A DNA stretch of 64,000 nt, from positions 186,001 to 250,000 of the forward strand of contig NZ_SRLE01000008.1 of the NCBI RefSeq assembly GCF_004745945.1, read 5' to 3'. Under the pieces are notes generated by a model. It ran no database searches, was not told the origin of the DNA, and saw nothing but the letters and a program-made list of their open reading frames with translations. A program made the position numbers and the translations under genes. The DNA comes from Mangrovimicrobium sediminis (GTDB lineage: Bacteria; Pseudomonadota; Gammaproteobacteria; Pseudomonadales; Halieaceae). Of this stretch, positions 54,674-63,618 are shown one piece after another; the stretch's first letter is position 1; each line of letters starts with the position of its first letter.

Positions 54674-55816
54674 ATGAGAATCCCACGTCTACTTCCCCGC
54701 GTACCGCGCCCGGCCCTGTGGGTGTACCTGGGCCTGTGGATGTTGCTGTTGCTGTGGGGTTCGCTGGCCGGCGCCGCCGAGCGCCTCGGCGAGATGGCCG
54801 ACTTCCTCGGCGTGCGTAACAACTCGCTGATCGGCTACGGCCTGGTGGTCGGCCTCGACGGCAGCGGCGACCAGACCATGCAGGCGCCCTTCACCGGGCA
54901 GAGCCTGACCAACATGCTGCAGAAGCTGGGCGTCAGCGTGCCCCCGGGCAGCAACATGCAGCTGCGCAACATCGCCGCGGTCGCGGTGACCGCCAAGCTG
55001 CCGCCCTTCGCGCGCCAGGGCCAGCCCATCGACCTCGTCGTGTCGTCCATCGGCAACGCGCGCAGCCTTCGGGGCGGCACTCTGCTGATGACGCCGCTCA
55101 AGGGCGCCGACGGCCAGGTCTACGCCATCGGCCAGGGCAATATCCACGTCGGCGGCGCCGGCGCCGAGGCCGGCGGCAGCAGCGCGGTGGTCAACCAGTT
55201 GTCCGGCGGGCGCATTCCCGGCGGCGGCACGGTGGAGCGCGGCGTGCCGCTGGACATCGTGCGCGCGGACGGCACCCTGGACCTGCAGCTCAAGCACGCG
55301 GATTTCAACAACGCGCAACTGGCCGCTACCCGCATCAACCAGGAGTTCGGCCAGCGTGTCGCCAGTGCCATGGACGGCAGCACCATTCGTTTGCAGGCGC
55401 CGCCCAACCCGGACGCCCTGGTCGGCTTCATGGCCCGGGTCGAAAGTATCGAGATCGAACCCCAGGCCCAGGACAGCCGCGTGGTGATCAACTCGCGCAC
55501 CGGCTCGGTGGTGATGAACAGCCGCGTCAGCCTGCGTCCCGCGGCGGTCGCCCACGGCAATCTCTCCATCTACATCGACACCAACTACGGTGTCAGCCAG
55601 CCGGCGCCCTTCAGCGAGGGGCAGACGGCGATCGTGCCGGACAGCGACATCTACATCGAGCAGGAAGAGGGTGCCCTGCACTTCATGGAGGGCGCCGACC
55701 TCTCCGAGGTGGTGCGCGCGCTCAACGCCATGGGCGCCACGCCTCAGGACCTGATGTCGATCCTCGAATCGCTGAAGGCCGCGGGCTCGCTGCGCGCGGA
55801 CCTGGAGATTATCTAG
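54674..55816 (+). CDS. flgI: Flagellar P-ring protein FlgI
   Basis: FlgI forms the periplasmic P ring around the rod. The ATG at 54674 has GGAG 9 nt upstream and gives 380 residues; ATG at 54659 is less likely. A signal peptide ends near LAGA. NNSLIGYGLVVGLDGSGDQT, FTGQSLTNMLQKLGV, ARQGQPIDLVVSSIGNARSL and NPDALVGFMARVESIEI are standard. The stop abuts the flgJ start with no gap. Confidence 0.96.
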   Translation: MRIPRLLPRVPRPALWVYLGLWMLLLLWGSLAGAAERLGEMADFLGVRNNSLIGYGLVVGLDGSGDQTMQAPFTGQSLTNMLQKLGVSVPPGSNMQLRNIAAVAVTAKLPPFARQGQPIDLVVSSIGNARSLRGGTLLMTPLKGADGQVYAIGQGNIHVGGAGAEAGGSSAVVNQLSGGRIPGGGTVERGVPLDIVRADGTLDLQLKHADFNNAQLAATRINQEFGQRVASAMDGSTIRLQAPPNPDALVGFMARVESIEIEPQAQDSRVVINSRTGSVVMNSRVSLRPAAVAHGNLSIYIDTNYGVSQPAPFSEGQTAIVPDSDIYIEQEEGALHFMEGADLSEVVRALNAMGATPQDLMSILESLKAAGSLRADLEII

Positions 55817-56734
55817 ATGCAGTCGCTGACCAGCGGTTTCGCCCTCGATGTGGCGCGGGTCAGCCAGCTCTCCAATGGCGCCTCGCTGGAGCGCGACAAC
55901 CCGTCGCTGCGCGAGGCGGCGCGCCAGTTCGAGGCGATGTTCCTGCAGCAGATGCTGACCTCGATGCGCGATGCGTACCTGAAGTCCGACCTGATGCACA
56001 GCCCGCAGATGGATTTCTACGAGTCGCTGATGGACCAGCAGTGGGCCCAGCACATGGCCGGCCAGGGCGGTATCGGCCTCGCCGACCAGATGGTGCGCCA
56101 GCTCACCGAGCGCGTTGGCGCGCCGACCGCGGACCAGCCGGCCGGCCGCGACCTGCCCGGGTTTCGCGGCGAGGACATCGCCCCGGCGCTGCGCCGGCAC
56201 CGGCCGCGGCTGGCGCCGGAGACCATCGCCGCGGTGACTGCACCGGCGGGGCCCGCGGTAGTGGCGCCCGGCGCCAACGAGTTTGTCGCCGGCATCATGG
56301 GCCAGGCGCGCGCGGTGGAAGCGCGCAGCGGCGTGCCGGCGGAACTGATGGTCGCCCAGGCGGTACTGGAGACCGGCTGGGGCAACCACCGCATCACCCG
56401 CGCCGACGGCTCGGACTCCTACAACCTGTTCGGCATCAAGGCCGGTGCCGACTGGCGCGGCGACACCGTCGACGTGGTCACCCACGAGTACATCGGCGAG
56501 CGCCGGGTGCAGGTGGAGGCCAGCTTTCGCGCCTACGCCTCCTACGAGGAGGCCTTCGACGATTACGCGCAACTGATTACCGGCAGCCCGCGCTACGCCG
56601 GCGTGGTGGCGGCGCAGAGCCCGCGCGAGGCGGTGGCTGCACTGCTCGATGCCGGCTACGCCACCGACCCGGCCTACGGCAGCAAGCTGCTGGCCCTGCT
56701 CGACCAGGGCCTGCAACCGCGCGGCGGCAGCTGA
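55817..56734 (+). CDS. flgJ: FlgJ, rod-capping protein with glucosaminidase domain
   Basis: The protein has 305 residues. The N-terminal rod-binding domain (REAARQFEAMFLQQMLTSMR, YESLMDQQWAQHMAGQGGIG) is followed by a linker and a C-terminal muramidase/glucosaminidase domain (VPAELMVAQAVLETGWGNH, YNLFGIKAGADWRGD, FRAYASYEEAFDDYAQLI) that opens murein for the rod. This two-domain form is the usual gammaproteobacterial one. It is immediately after flgI. Confidence 0.95.
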   Translation: MQSLTSGFALDVARVSQLSNGASLERDNPSLREAARQFEAMFLQQMLTSMRDAYLKSDLMHSPQMDFYESLMDQQWAQHMAGQGGIGLADQMVRQLTERVGAPTADQPAGRDLPGFRGEDIAPALRRHRPRLAPETIAAVTAPAGPAVVAPGANEFVAGIMGQARAVEARSGVPAELMVAQAVLETGWGNHRITRADGSDSYNLFGIKAGADWRGDTVDVVTHEYIGERRVQVEASFRAYASYEEAFDDYAQLITGSPRYAGVVAAQSPREAVAALLDAGYATDPAYGSKLLALLDQGLQPRGGS

Positions 56735-56750
56735 GAACCAGTTCACAGGT

Positions 56751-56777
56751 TCAAGAGATTTTTACTCGGGCCGATAC
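56751..56777 (+). promoter_or_regulatory. Sigma-28 (FliA) promoter of flgKL
   Basis: TCAAGAGA, 11 bases, GCCGATAC. The -10 box matches the consensus at 7 of 8 positions, the -35 at 4 of 8, and spacing is exact. It lies in the 72-nt gap between flgJ and flgK and ends 30 nt before the flgK ATG. flgK and flgL are late genes under FliA in related bacteria. Confidence 0.65.
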
Positions 56778-56806
56778 ATGAACAAGTATGAAAGGGGTAT
56801 GCCTCG

Positions 56807-58429
56807 ATGAGCATATTTTCCATCGGTGTTTCCGGGATCACTGCCGCGCAGACGGCCCTGAACACCACCAGTAACAATATCAGCAACGTGTACACACCCG
56901 GCTACAACCGGGAGCTGACCCTGTTGCAGGATTCCTCGGTGACCGCCGGGGTGCAGGTCAATGCCATCCAGCGCCAGTTCAACTATTTCACTGCCGGCCA
57001 GCTCAACGAGGCGACCACCGGCCTGCGCTACTACGAGACCTACGAAGTGCAGGTCAACCAGATCGACAACCTGCTGGCGGACCAGGATGCGGGGCTGTCC
57101 GCGCTGATGCAGAACTTCTTCTCGTCGCTGTCGGACCTGTCCGCGGCCCCCGCCGACCCGGCGGCGCGCCAGGGCGTGATCGGCGCGGCCAACACGCTCA
57201 CCGCGCAGTTCCGCTCGGTGACCGATTACCTGGCGGACATGCACCGCGGTATCAACACGCAGATCGACCTCGAGGTCGACCAGGTGAACAACATCACCGA
57301 GCAGATCGCCCACCTGAACAAGGAGATCTCGATCACCCGGGCCAAGACCCAGGCCGAACCGAACAGCCTGCTCAACCGCCGCGACCAGCTGGTGGCGGAG
57401 CTTTCCGAGAGCCTGGATGTGCGCGTCATCATCCAGGGCGGCGGCAGCTACAGCGTCACCCTGGGCAACGGCCAGCCGCTGGTCTCCGGCAACGACAGCT
57501 ACCAGCTGCGCAGCATCGATTCCTCCGCCGAACCCGGACGCCGGGTGATCGGCTACGTGGATGCGGCGGGCAATACGCTGGAGATATCGGACAGCAAGAT
57601 CAAGGGCGGCAAGATCGGCGGCCTGCTGAGCTTCCGCAGCGAGTCCCTGGACCCGGTGCGCGATGAGATCGGCCGCCTCGCGGTGTCCCTGGCCACCGAG
57701 TTCAACGCCATACACACCGGCGGTATCGACCTCAACGGCGACCCCGGCCTGGAGTTTTTCAGCATCGGCGGGCCGACCACGTTCAGCAACGACAAGAACC
57801 TCGGCACCGCGGCGTTCAGCGCCGTGTACGGCGACACCCAGGACCTGACCGGGGTGAACTACACGCTGCAGGTGTCCAATGCGGCCACCGGCGAGTTCAC
57901 CGTGACCCGTTCCGACGGCCAGGGCAGCTTCACCGCGACCCTGGACGGCGCCAACCAGATCACCGTCGACGGCGTCGTGCTCACTCTGGACAACCCGGCG
58001 CTGCTGGTCAACGGCGACAAGTTCAACCTGCAGCCGACGCGCAACGCCACCGCCGACTTCGGCGCGGTGATCCAGGATATTTCGCTGATCGCCGCCGGCC
58101 AGGTGGGCGGCACCGGCGACAACCTGAACGCCATCGCCCTGCAGGATTTGCAGAACACCAGCATCGTCGGCGGCAGCGCGACCCTGGGGCAGGGCTATGC
58201 GTCGATCGTCAGCGACGCCGGCAACCGCACCAACATCGTCCAGATCAACCGCTCCGCCCAGGAGGGCATCACCCAGCAGGTGCGCAACCTGCAGCAGTCC
58301 GAGTCGGGGGTGAACCTCGATGAAGAGGCCGCCAACCTGGTGCGTTACCAGCAGTACTACCAGGCCAACGCGAAGGTGATTGAAGTGGGCTCAACCGTGA
58401 TCGATACCCTGCTCGGCCTGCGCGCCTGA
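56807..58429 (+). CDS. flgK: Hook-filament junction protein FlgK
   Basis: FlgK (HAP1) links hook and filament and is carried by FlgN. It has 540 residues. The N-terminal SIFSIGVSGITAAQTALNTT and NNISNVYTPGYNRE, and the C-terminal VNLDEEAANLVRYQQYYQAN with AKVIEVGSTVIDTLLGLRA, are family motifs. The middle domain contains a long low-complexity beta-rich region. It has its own late promoter and is followed by flgL after 22 nt. Confidence 0.96.
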   Translation: MSIFSIGVSGITAAQTALNTTSNNISNVYTPGYNRELTLLQDSSVTAGVQVNAIQRQFNYFTAGQLNEATTGLRYYETYEVQVNQIDNLLADQDAGLSALMQNFFSSLSDLSAAPADPAARQGVIGAANTLTAQFRSVTDYLADMHRGINTQIDLEVDQVNNITEQIAHLNKEISITRAKTQAEPNSLLNRRDQLVAELSESLDVRVIIQGGGSYSVTLGNGQPLVSGNDSYQLRSIDSSAEPGRRVIGYVDAAGNTLEISDSKIKGGKIGGLLSFRSESLDPVRDEIGRLAVSLATEFNAIHTGGIDLNGDPGLEFFSIGGPTTFSNDKNLGTAAFSAVYGDTQDLTGVNYTLQVSNAATGEFTVTRSDGQGSFTATLDGANQITVDGVVLTLDNPALLVNGDKFNLQPTRNATADFGAVIQDISLIAAGQVGGTGDNLNAIALQDLQNTSIVGGSATLGQGYASIVSDAGNRTNIVQINRSAQEGITQQVRNLQQSESGVNLDEEAANLVRYQQYYQANAKVIEVGSTVIDTLLGLRA

Positions 58430-58451
58430 GCGGCAGTGAAGAGGTAGCACT

Positions 58452-59651
58452 ATGCGCATCAGTACCGTCAGCATCTACGAGCAGGCCGTGTCCTCGCTGA
58501 ACCGGCAGCAGGCCGCGTTCATGCAGGCCGGCGAGCAGATCGCCACCGGACGGCGCGTGGTAAACCCCTCCGACGACCCGCAGGCCGCGGCACAGGCGAT
58601 CGGCGTGTCGCAGTCCATCGGCATTCTCGAGCAGTACACCGAGTCGCGGGTGACCGCGCGCAACTCGCTGTCCCAGGAGGAGAGCGTGCTGGCCAGCGTC
58701 AGCGACGCCCTGGCCTCGGCCAAGAGTCTTATCGTGCAGGGCGTGAACGGCACCCTGAGCGATACCGACCGCTATTCCATCGCCACCGAGCTGGAGGGGA
58801 TCTTCCAGACCCTGCTCGGCCAGGCCAACGCCGCGGACGGCAACGGCCGCTTCCTGTTCGGCGGCTTCCAGGACGACAGCGCGCCCTTTGTCGATGACGG
58901 CCTGGGCAACATTACCTACAACGGCGACACCAACGAGCGCAGCCAGCGCGTGGACGCCTCGCGCCTGATGCCGGTGTCCGACAACGGCGAGCGCGTGTTC
59001 AGCTCGATCCAGCCCGGCGCCGGTTACATCGCCGAGGCCGCCACTACCAACGCCGGCACCGCGGTGTTCAAGGGGCCGGGCATCGTCGATGCCACCGACC
59101 CGCTGTTCGGCACTGCGTTTACCCTGGACTTTGTCGACGTGGCCGGCGAGATCAATATCTCGATCAACGGCGGCGCGCCGACCCCCTACGTGGACGGCGA
59201 ATCGATCAGCTTCGGCGGCCTCAGCCTGGAACTCAACGGCACCCCGGTGGCCGGCGACAGCATCCAGGTCGCGCCGGCGGACACCATGAACACGGATATC
59301 TTCGTCACCCTGGGCAAGGCCCTGGACGGGCTGCGCCAGCCGCTGCTGAGCAATGTGGACCGCGCCGGTTTCGAGAACGCGATGAGCACGATCATGCGCG
59401 AGCTGGACAACAGCCTGGACAACGTCCTCACCGTGCGCGCCTCGGTCGGCGGCCGGCTCAACGAACTGGACGTGATCGACGGCGTCTCGCAGAACCGCCA
59501 CCTGAGCTACAAGACCAACCTCTCGGCCCTGATCGACCTCGACTACAACGAGGCAGTGGCCGAGTACAGCCTGCGCCAGGTGGGCCTGCAGGCGGCGCAG
59601 CAGGCGTTTGTCGACATCAACGGTATGTCGTTGTTTGATTTCTTGCGTTAA
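58452..59651 (+). CDS. flgL: Hook-filament junction protein FlgL
   Basis: FlgL (HAP3) is the second junction protein. The protein has 399 residues, beginning MRISTVSIYEQAVSSLNRQQ, with EQIATGRRVVNPSDDPQAAA in the flagellin-like N-terminal coil and LDYNEAVAEYSLRQVGLQAA in the C-terminal coil. Flagellin genes are not in the window. Its end is 46 nt from the long hairpin that separates it from convergent fliR. Confidence 0.95.
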   Translation: MRISTVSIYEQAVSSLNRQQAAFMQAGEQIATGRRVVNPSDDPQAAAQAIGVSQSIGILEQYTESRVTARNSLSQEESVLASVSDALASAKSLIVQGVNGTLSDTDRYSIATELEGIFQTLLGQANAADGNGRFLFGGFQDDSAPFVDDGLGNITYNGDTNERSQRVDASRLMPVSDNGERVFSSIQPGAGYIAEAATTNAGTAVFKGPGIVDATDPLFGTAFTLDFVDVAGEINISINGGAPTPYVDGESISFGGLSLELNGTPVAGDSIQVAPADTMNTDIFVTLGKALDGLRQPLLSNVDRAGFENAMSTIMRELDNSLDNVLTVRASVGGRLNELDVIDGVSQNRHLSYKTNLSALIDLDYNEAVAEYSLRQVGLQAAQQAFVDINGMSLFDFLR

Positions 59652-59661
59652 TACCGCGGAA

Positions 59662-59764
59662 ACCGGGGTCAGAGCCCTTTTTTTGGCGCCCCACACCGGG
59701 GTCAGAGCCCTTTTTTGGAGTCCTTTTTCCCTGAAAAAGGACTCCAAAAAAGGGCTCTGACCCC
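59662..59764. repeat. REP-like repeat element with three copies of one motif
   Basis: The motif GGGGTCAGAGCCCTTTTTT occurs three times in 100 bases: direct copies at 59665-59683 and 59698-59716 and an inverted copy at 59746-59764. The second and third copies are the outer parts of a very long hairpin (next entry). The motif is unlike the coding sequence on either side and resembles the mobile or multi-copy intergenic repeats of marine gammaproteobacteria; that relation is inferred. Confidence 0.8.
59698..59764. terminator. 67-nt perfect hairpin, likely bidirectional terminator between flgL and fliR
   Basis: A 32-bp stem (59698-59729 with 59733-59764) and a 3-base loop show no mismatch. Both strands carry T-runs within the stem. 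It sits between the convergent flgL and fliR genes, 8 nt after the fliR stop on the minus strand. Termination in both directions is likely from position and structure. Confidence 0.65.
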
Positions 59765-59772
59765 TACCTACC

Positions 59773-60552
59773 TCAGAAGCCCAACATCAACACCTGGATA
59801 AACTCATACCCCCGCTCAAACAGGGCCGTGAACACGCCCTGCACCCGCGACATCAGCACCGCCATCAGTACCAGTCCCACGGTCAGTGAGATCGGGAAGC
59901 CCACCGAGAATACCGTGAACTGTGGCGCCGAGCGGTTGAGGATGCCCATGGACAGGTTGATCACCAGCAATACCCCGAGCACCGGCAGGGAGAGCAGCAG
60001 GCCGAGCTGGAAAATGGCGCTGGTGAAACCGACCAGCGCGTAGAAGCCGTCGAAGTTGAGGCTGAAGGCGGCCACCGGCACCTGGCGGAAGGAATCCGCG
60101 AGCAGCTGGATGAGCGCCAGGTGGCCGTCCACGGTGACGAACATCAGCAGCGCGACGATGTACAGGATGCGCGACAGGATCAGCGTATTGGCGCCGCTGT
60201 CAGGCGAGAAGAACGAGGCGAAGGCCAGGCCCATCTGCAGGCCGATGAAGTCGCCCGCGGCCTGGATGATGGCAAAGATCACCTGCATCACCACGCCGAT
60301 GGCGATGCCGACCAGCAACTGCTCGATGATGATCGCCACGCTGTGCCAGGACATCAGCGGCACCGCCGGCAGGGGCGGCAGGGTAGCGCTGATGATCGTG
60401 GTGAGCAGCACACAGATGCCGATCTTTACCGGCATCGGCACGCTGGAGTGGCTGAGGATCGGCGCCGTGGCGACCATGCCGGTGACGCGCATGAACGGCC
60501 ACAGGAACAGCGACAGCCACAGCTCCAGTTGCGCGAAGGTGATGTTGAGCAC
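59773..60552 (-). CDS. fliR: Flagellar export apparatus protein FliR
   Basis: FliR is an export-gate membrane subunit. The protein has 259 residues and about six hydrophobic helices (LWLSLFLWPFMRVTGMVATAP first part LWLSLFLWPFMRVTG; IIEQLLVGIAIGVVMQVIFA; ILYIVALLMFVTVDGHLALI). It starts with GTG, 4 nt after fliQ. flhB, which often follows fliR, is absent here; the operon ends at the hairpin. Confidence 0.95.
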   Translation of the reverse strand: MLNITFAQLELWLSLFLWPFMRVTGMVATAPILSHSSVPMPVKIGICVLLTTIISATLPPLPAVPLMSWHSVAIIIEQLLVGIAIGVVMQVIFAIIQAAGDFIGLQMGLAFASFFSPDSGANTLILSRILYIVALLMFVTVDGHLALIQLLADSFRQVPVAAFSLNFDGFYALVGFTSAIFQLGLLLSLPVLGVLLVINLSMGILNRSAPQFTVFSVGFPISLTVGLVLMAVLMSRVQGVFTALFERGYEFIQVLMLGF

Positions 60553-60556
60553 GGCG

Positions 60557-60826
60557 TCAGCGCAGCATCGACGGGATGCCCTGGAACAGCTCGATGGTGT
60601 AGCCGGTAATCAGCTGCAGCAGGAAGGGCCCGGTGAGCACCAGCACGCCGAACACCCCGAGGATCTTGGGGATGAACGACAGCGTCATCTCGTTGATCTG
60701 GGTTACCGCCTGGAACAGGCTGATGACCAGGCCGATCAGCAGTGCGGTGAGCAGCAGCGGTGCCGACAGCAGCAGCGCCACGCGCATGCCCTGGTAGGCG
60801 AGGTCCATGACGGCTTCAGGTGTCAT
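60557..60826 (-). CDS. fliQ: Flagellar export apparatus protein FliQ
   Basis: An 89-residue membrane protein with two helices (ALLLSAPLLLTALLIGLVIS and GVFGVLVLTGPFLLQLITGY) joined by QAVTQINEMTLSFIPKI, the FliQ signature. It forms part of the FliPQR export gate. It lies between fliP (18-nt gap) and fliR. Confidence 0.96.
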   Translation of the reverse strand: MTPEAVMDLAYQGMRVALLLSAPLLLTALLIGLVISLFQAVTQINEMTLSFIPKILGVFGVLVLTGPFLLQLITGYTIELFQGIPSMLR

Positions 60827-60844
60827 CGGTATTCTCCTTCGGGG

Positions 60845-61597
60845 TCAGGCGACGAAACTCTGCGCCAGTGAGCCGATCAGCAACTGCCAGCCGTCCACCA
60901 GGACGAACAGCATGAGCTTGAAGGGCATGGAAATCGTCGCCGGCGGCACCATCATCATGCCCAGCGCCATCAGCACACTGGCCACTACCAGGTCGATGAT
61001 CAGGAACGGGATGAAAATGGTGAAGCCGATCTGGAACGCGGTTTTCAGCTCGCTGGTGATAAACGACGGAATCAGCACCTTGAACGGCACATCGTCGGGA
61101 CCCTGGAACGCGCCGGCGCCGGACAGCCCGGCGAACATGGCGAGGTCGGTTTCGCGGGTCTGGGCGAGCATGAACTCGCGCATCGGCACGCCGGCGGTCT
61201 GCACGAACTCCTCGAAACCGATCTGGTTCTCGCTCATCGGTTTCCAGGCCTCCTCGTAGACCCGGTTGAGCACCGGCGACATGATGAACAGGCTGAGAAA
61301 CAGGGCCATGCCGATCAGCACCTGGTTGGGCGGCGCCGCCTGGGTGCCCATGGCGGTGCGCAGCAGGCTGAGCACGATGACGATGCGCGTGAAGCTGGTC
61401 ATCATCAGCAACACAGCCGGCAGGAAGGCCATGCTGCTGAGCAACAGGAGCAGCTGCAGGTTGATCGACCACTCCTGGCCGCCGCCCGCGGTGGGCGTGC
61501 TGGTCAGGCCGGTGAGTTGCGCGTGGGCGGGTCCGGCGAGCAGCATCAGCGCCAGGCACAGGGCCAGCGCGATGGCGGGCGGCAGCAGTTTTCTCAC
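60845..61597 (-). CDS. fliP: Flagellar export apparatus protein FliP
   Basis: A 250-residue protein. A cleaved signal peptide ([22 protein letters not shown]) is usual for Fli[60 protein letters not shown] and the C-terminal [20 protein letters not shown] are family motifs. It starts with GTG overlapping the fliO stop (GTGA). Confidence 0.97.
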   Translation of the reverse strand: MRKLLPPAIALALCLALMLLAGPAHAQLTGLTSTPTAGGGQEWSINLQLLLLLSSMAFLPAVLLMMTSFTRIVIVLSLLRTAMGTQAAPPNQVLIGMALFLSLFIMSPVLNRVYEEAWKPMSENQIGFEEFVQTAGVPMREFMLAQTRETDLAMFAGLSGAGAFQGPDDVPFKVLIPSFITSELKTAFQIGFTIFIPFLIIDLVVASVLMALGMMMVPPATISMPFKLMLFVLVDGWQLLIGSLAQSFVA

Positions 61598-61986
61598 GGC
61601 TGCTTTCCGGTCGCTGCGGCGCTGTCACCGCCCTGCAGGCGCCCGGCCAGTTGTCTGGCGAACTGGCCCGCCTGGCCGCTGGCAGCCAGTTCCGGGTCCG
61701 CCGGTGTCTCGTGCAGTTTGTTGACCTGTCCGCCGCCCACGCCCAGCACCAGCCAGGTGCCGTTGAATTCCACCACTACCACGCGCTCGCGCGGTCCCAG
61801 CGAGGTGCTGGCGACCTGGCGCAGCAGCTGGCGGCCGGAGCCGCCGCTGCGATTGAGGCGCCGCAGCAGGTAGCTCAGGGCGAGGATCAGGGCGACGATG
61901 AACAGCAGGGAGAGGGCGGTCTTGCCCAGCATCGCCATACTGCTGATGGTATCGACGCCACCGGCGGCGAGAGTGTCCGTTTCCAT
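61594..61986 (-). CDS. fliO: Flagellar protein FliO
   Basis: A 130-residue protein with one transmembrane helix ([20 protein letters not shown]) and the FliO cytoplasmic segment [20 protein letters not shown] with [16 protein letters not shown]. It helps FliP assemble. Its end overlaps fliP by 4 nt, and it lies 14 nt after fliN. Confidence 0.93.
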   Translation of the reverse strand: METDTLAAGGVDTISSMAMLGKTALSLLFIVALILALSYLLRRLNRSGGSGRQLLRQVASTSLGPRERVVVVEFNGTWLVLGVGGGQVNKLHETPADPELAASGQAGQFARQLAGRLQGGDSAAATGKQP

Positions 61987-62000
61987 GTTCGCGTCCGTGC

Positions 62001-62567
62001 TCAGCGATTGAGTTTCTTGACCCGCTCCGAAGGCGTGATGATGTCGGTGATGCGGATACCGTACTTGTCTTCAACCACCACCACTTCGCCCTGGGCGATC
62101 AGGTAGCCGTTGATCAGGATGTCCATGGGGTCGCCGGCCAGGCCGTCGAGTTCCAGCACCGAACCCTGTGCCAGCTCCAGCAGCTGGCGGATGGAAATCT
62201 TGGTGCGGCCGAGCTCCACGTTGAGCTTGACCGGGATGTCCATGATGATGTCGAGCTCTCGCGACGAGGTGTTGGCCGCGCTCTGGCCCAGGGGCTGGAA
62301 CACGTCGCTGCTGCCCTCGCGCACCGCGGGCGGCGGCTCCGGTTCCGGCTCCTGTGCTTCCGCGCCGGCCTCCGCCGCCTGTTGCTCGGCGAGGGCTGCG
62401 GCCCAGGGGTCTTCCTCGTCCGCATCATCCGCCGCGGCGGCCTCGCCGTCTGCTGCACCGGCGTCGGCGCTGTCCCCCGCTGCGTCCGCGAACACCGCGT
62501 CCGGGTCGATGGCGGCTTCGTCGGCCATCGTCTCCTCCGCCGTGGTTTCTTCGCTTGCTTCACTCAT
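62001..62567 (-). CDS. fliN: Flagellar motor switch protein FliN with extended N-terminus
   Basis: FliN is a C-ring component of the motor switch. The protein has 188 residues. The SpoA/FliN domain covers the last 85 (DIIMDIPVKLNVELGRTKIS, QLLELAQGSVLELDGLAGDP, VVVVEDKYGIRITDIITP). The first 100 residues are an acidic Ala/Glu/Asp-rich low-complexity region of the kind seen in Pseudomonas-type FliN, but longer than in E. coli (137 residues in total). Confidence 0.95.
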   Translation of the reverse strand: MSEASEETTAEETMADEAAIDPDAVFADAAGDSADAGAADGEAAAADDADEEDPWAAALAEQQAAEAGAEAQEPEPEPPPAVREGSSDVFQPLGQSAANTSSRELDIIMDIPVKLNVELGRTKISIRQLLELAQGSVLELDGLAGDPMDILINGYLIAQGEVVVVEDKYGIRITDIITPSERVKKLNR

Positions 62568-62583
62568 TGTCGTGTCCCCGCGA

Positions 62584-63606
62584 CTAGCCCCGCGCCTGTT
62601 CCGGCAGCGGGTTGTTGGTGTAATTGGCCTGGCCGGTGTCGAACACCTCGCGCACGCTCAGTGCGCGGTGGCCGTTGCGGCTGCCATAGCCGCACTCCAG
62701 CACCGGCACGCCGTCGATATTGGCCTCGATGCTGTCCGGTAAATCGATGGGCAGGATGTCGCCGATCTTCAGTGACAGTACGTCGCTGATGCGCGTGGTC
62801 ACATCGACGAAGTCCGCGACTACCTCTACTTCGGTCTCGCGCAGTTCCCAGGACACGCGGTCGCTCCAGGGCACCTCGCCGTCGGGCTGGCTGCGGTCGC
62901 GCGGGTTGCTCAGCGTCTCGCGCAGCGGCTCGATCATCGAGTAGGGAATGCAGATCTGGAAACCCATGGAGGCGTTGCCCACGTCCAGGTGGAACTTGGT
63001 GTTGACGATCACCTCGTTGGGCGAATTGGTGATGTTGGCGAACTTGGCCTGCATCTCCGAGCGCAGGTACTCCACCTTGATCGGGTAGATCGACTCCCAG
63101 GCTTCCTCGTAGGCGCCGATGGCCAGCGACAGCAGGCGCTGGATGATGCGCTGCTCGGTGGCGGTGAACTCGCGTCCCTCGGAGCGGGCGAGAAAGCGCC
63201 CGTCGCCGCCGAACAGGTTGTCCACCACCATGAATACCATGGCTGGCGGGAACACGATCAGCGCGGTGCCGCGCAGCGGCTTGATCGAGACCAGGTTGAT
63301 GTTGGTCGGCACCGGCACATTACGCGAATACTTGCTGTAGCTCTCGTAGACGATCGGGTCCACGGTGATGTCCGCGTTGCGCCGAATCAGGTTGAACAGG
63401 GCGATGCGGAACAGCCGCGCAAAGCGCTGGTTGATCATGTCCAGGCCGTGCAGGCGCTCCTTGATGATGCGGTGCTGGGTGCGCGGGTCGTAGGGGCGCG
63501 GACGCGCGCCCTTGGGTCCGGCATCCGCCTCCGAATCGTCGTCGCCGCTCACGCTGTTGAGCAGCGCGTCGATCTCATCCTGTACCAGAAAATCGTCTTC
63601 AGACAT
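62584..63606 (-). CDS. fliM: Flagellar motor switch protein FliM
   Basis: A 340-residue C-ring protein. The N-terminal CheY-binding peptide is FLVQDEIDALLNSV. The middle domain has RTQHRIIKERLHGLDMINQR first part HRIIKERLHGLDMINQRFAR and FGGDGRFLARSEGREFTATE. The C-terminal SpoA domain has VLSLKIGDILPIDLPDSIEA. It lies between fliL (12-nt gap) and fliN (16-nt gap). Confidence 0.96.
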   Translation of the reverse strand: MSEDDFLVQDEIDALLNSVSGDDDSEADAGPKGARPRPYDPRTQHRIIKERLHGLDMINQRFARLFRIALFNLIRRNADITVDPIVYESYSKYSRNVPVPTNINLVSIKPLRGTALIVFPPAMVFMVVDNLFGGDGRFLARSEGREFTATEQRIIQRLLSLAIGAYEEAWESIYPIKVEYLRSEMQAKFANITNSPNEVIVNTKFHLDVGNASMGFQICIPYSMIEPLRETLSNPRDRSQPDGEVPWSDRVSWELRETEVEVVADFVDVTTRISDVLSLKIGDILPIDLPDSIEANIDGVPVLECGYGSRNGHRALSVREVFDTGQANYTNNPLPEQARG

Positions 63607-63618
63607 GGTCGCCTACCG

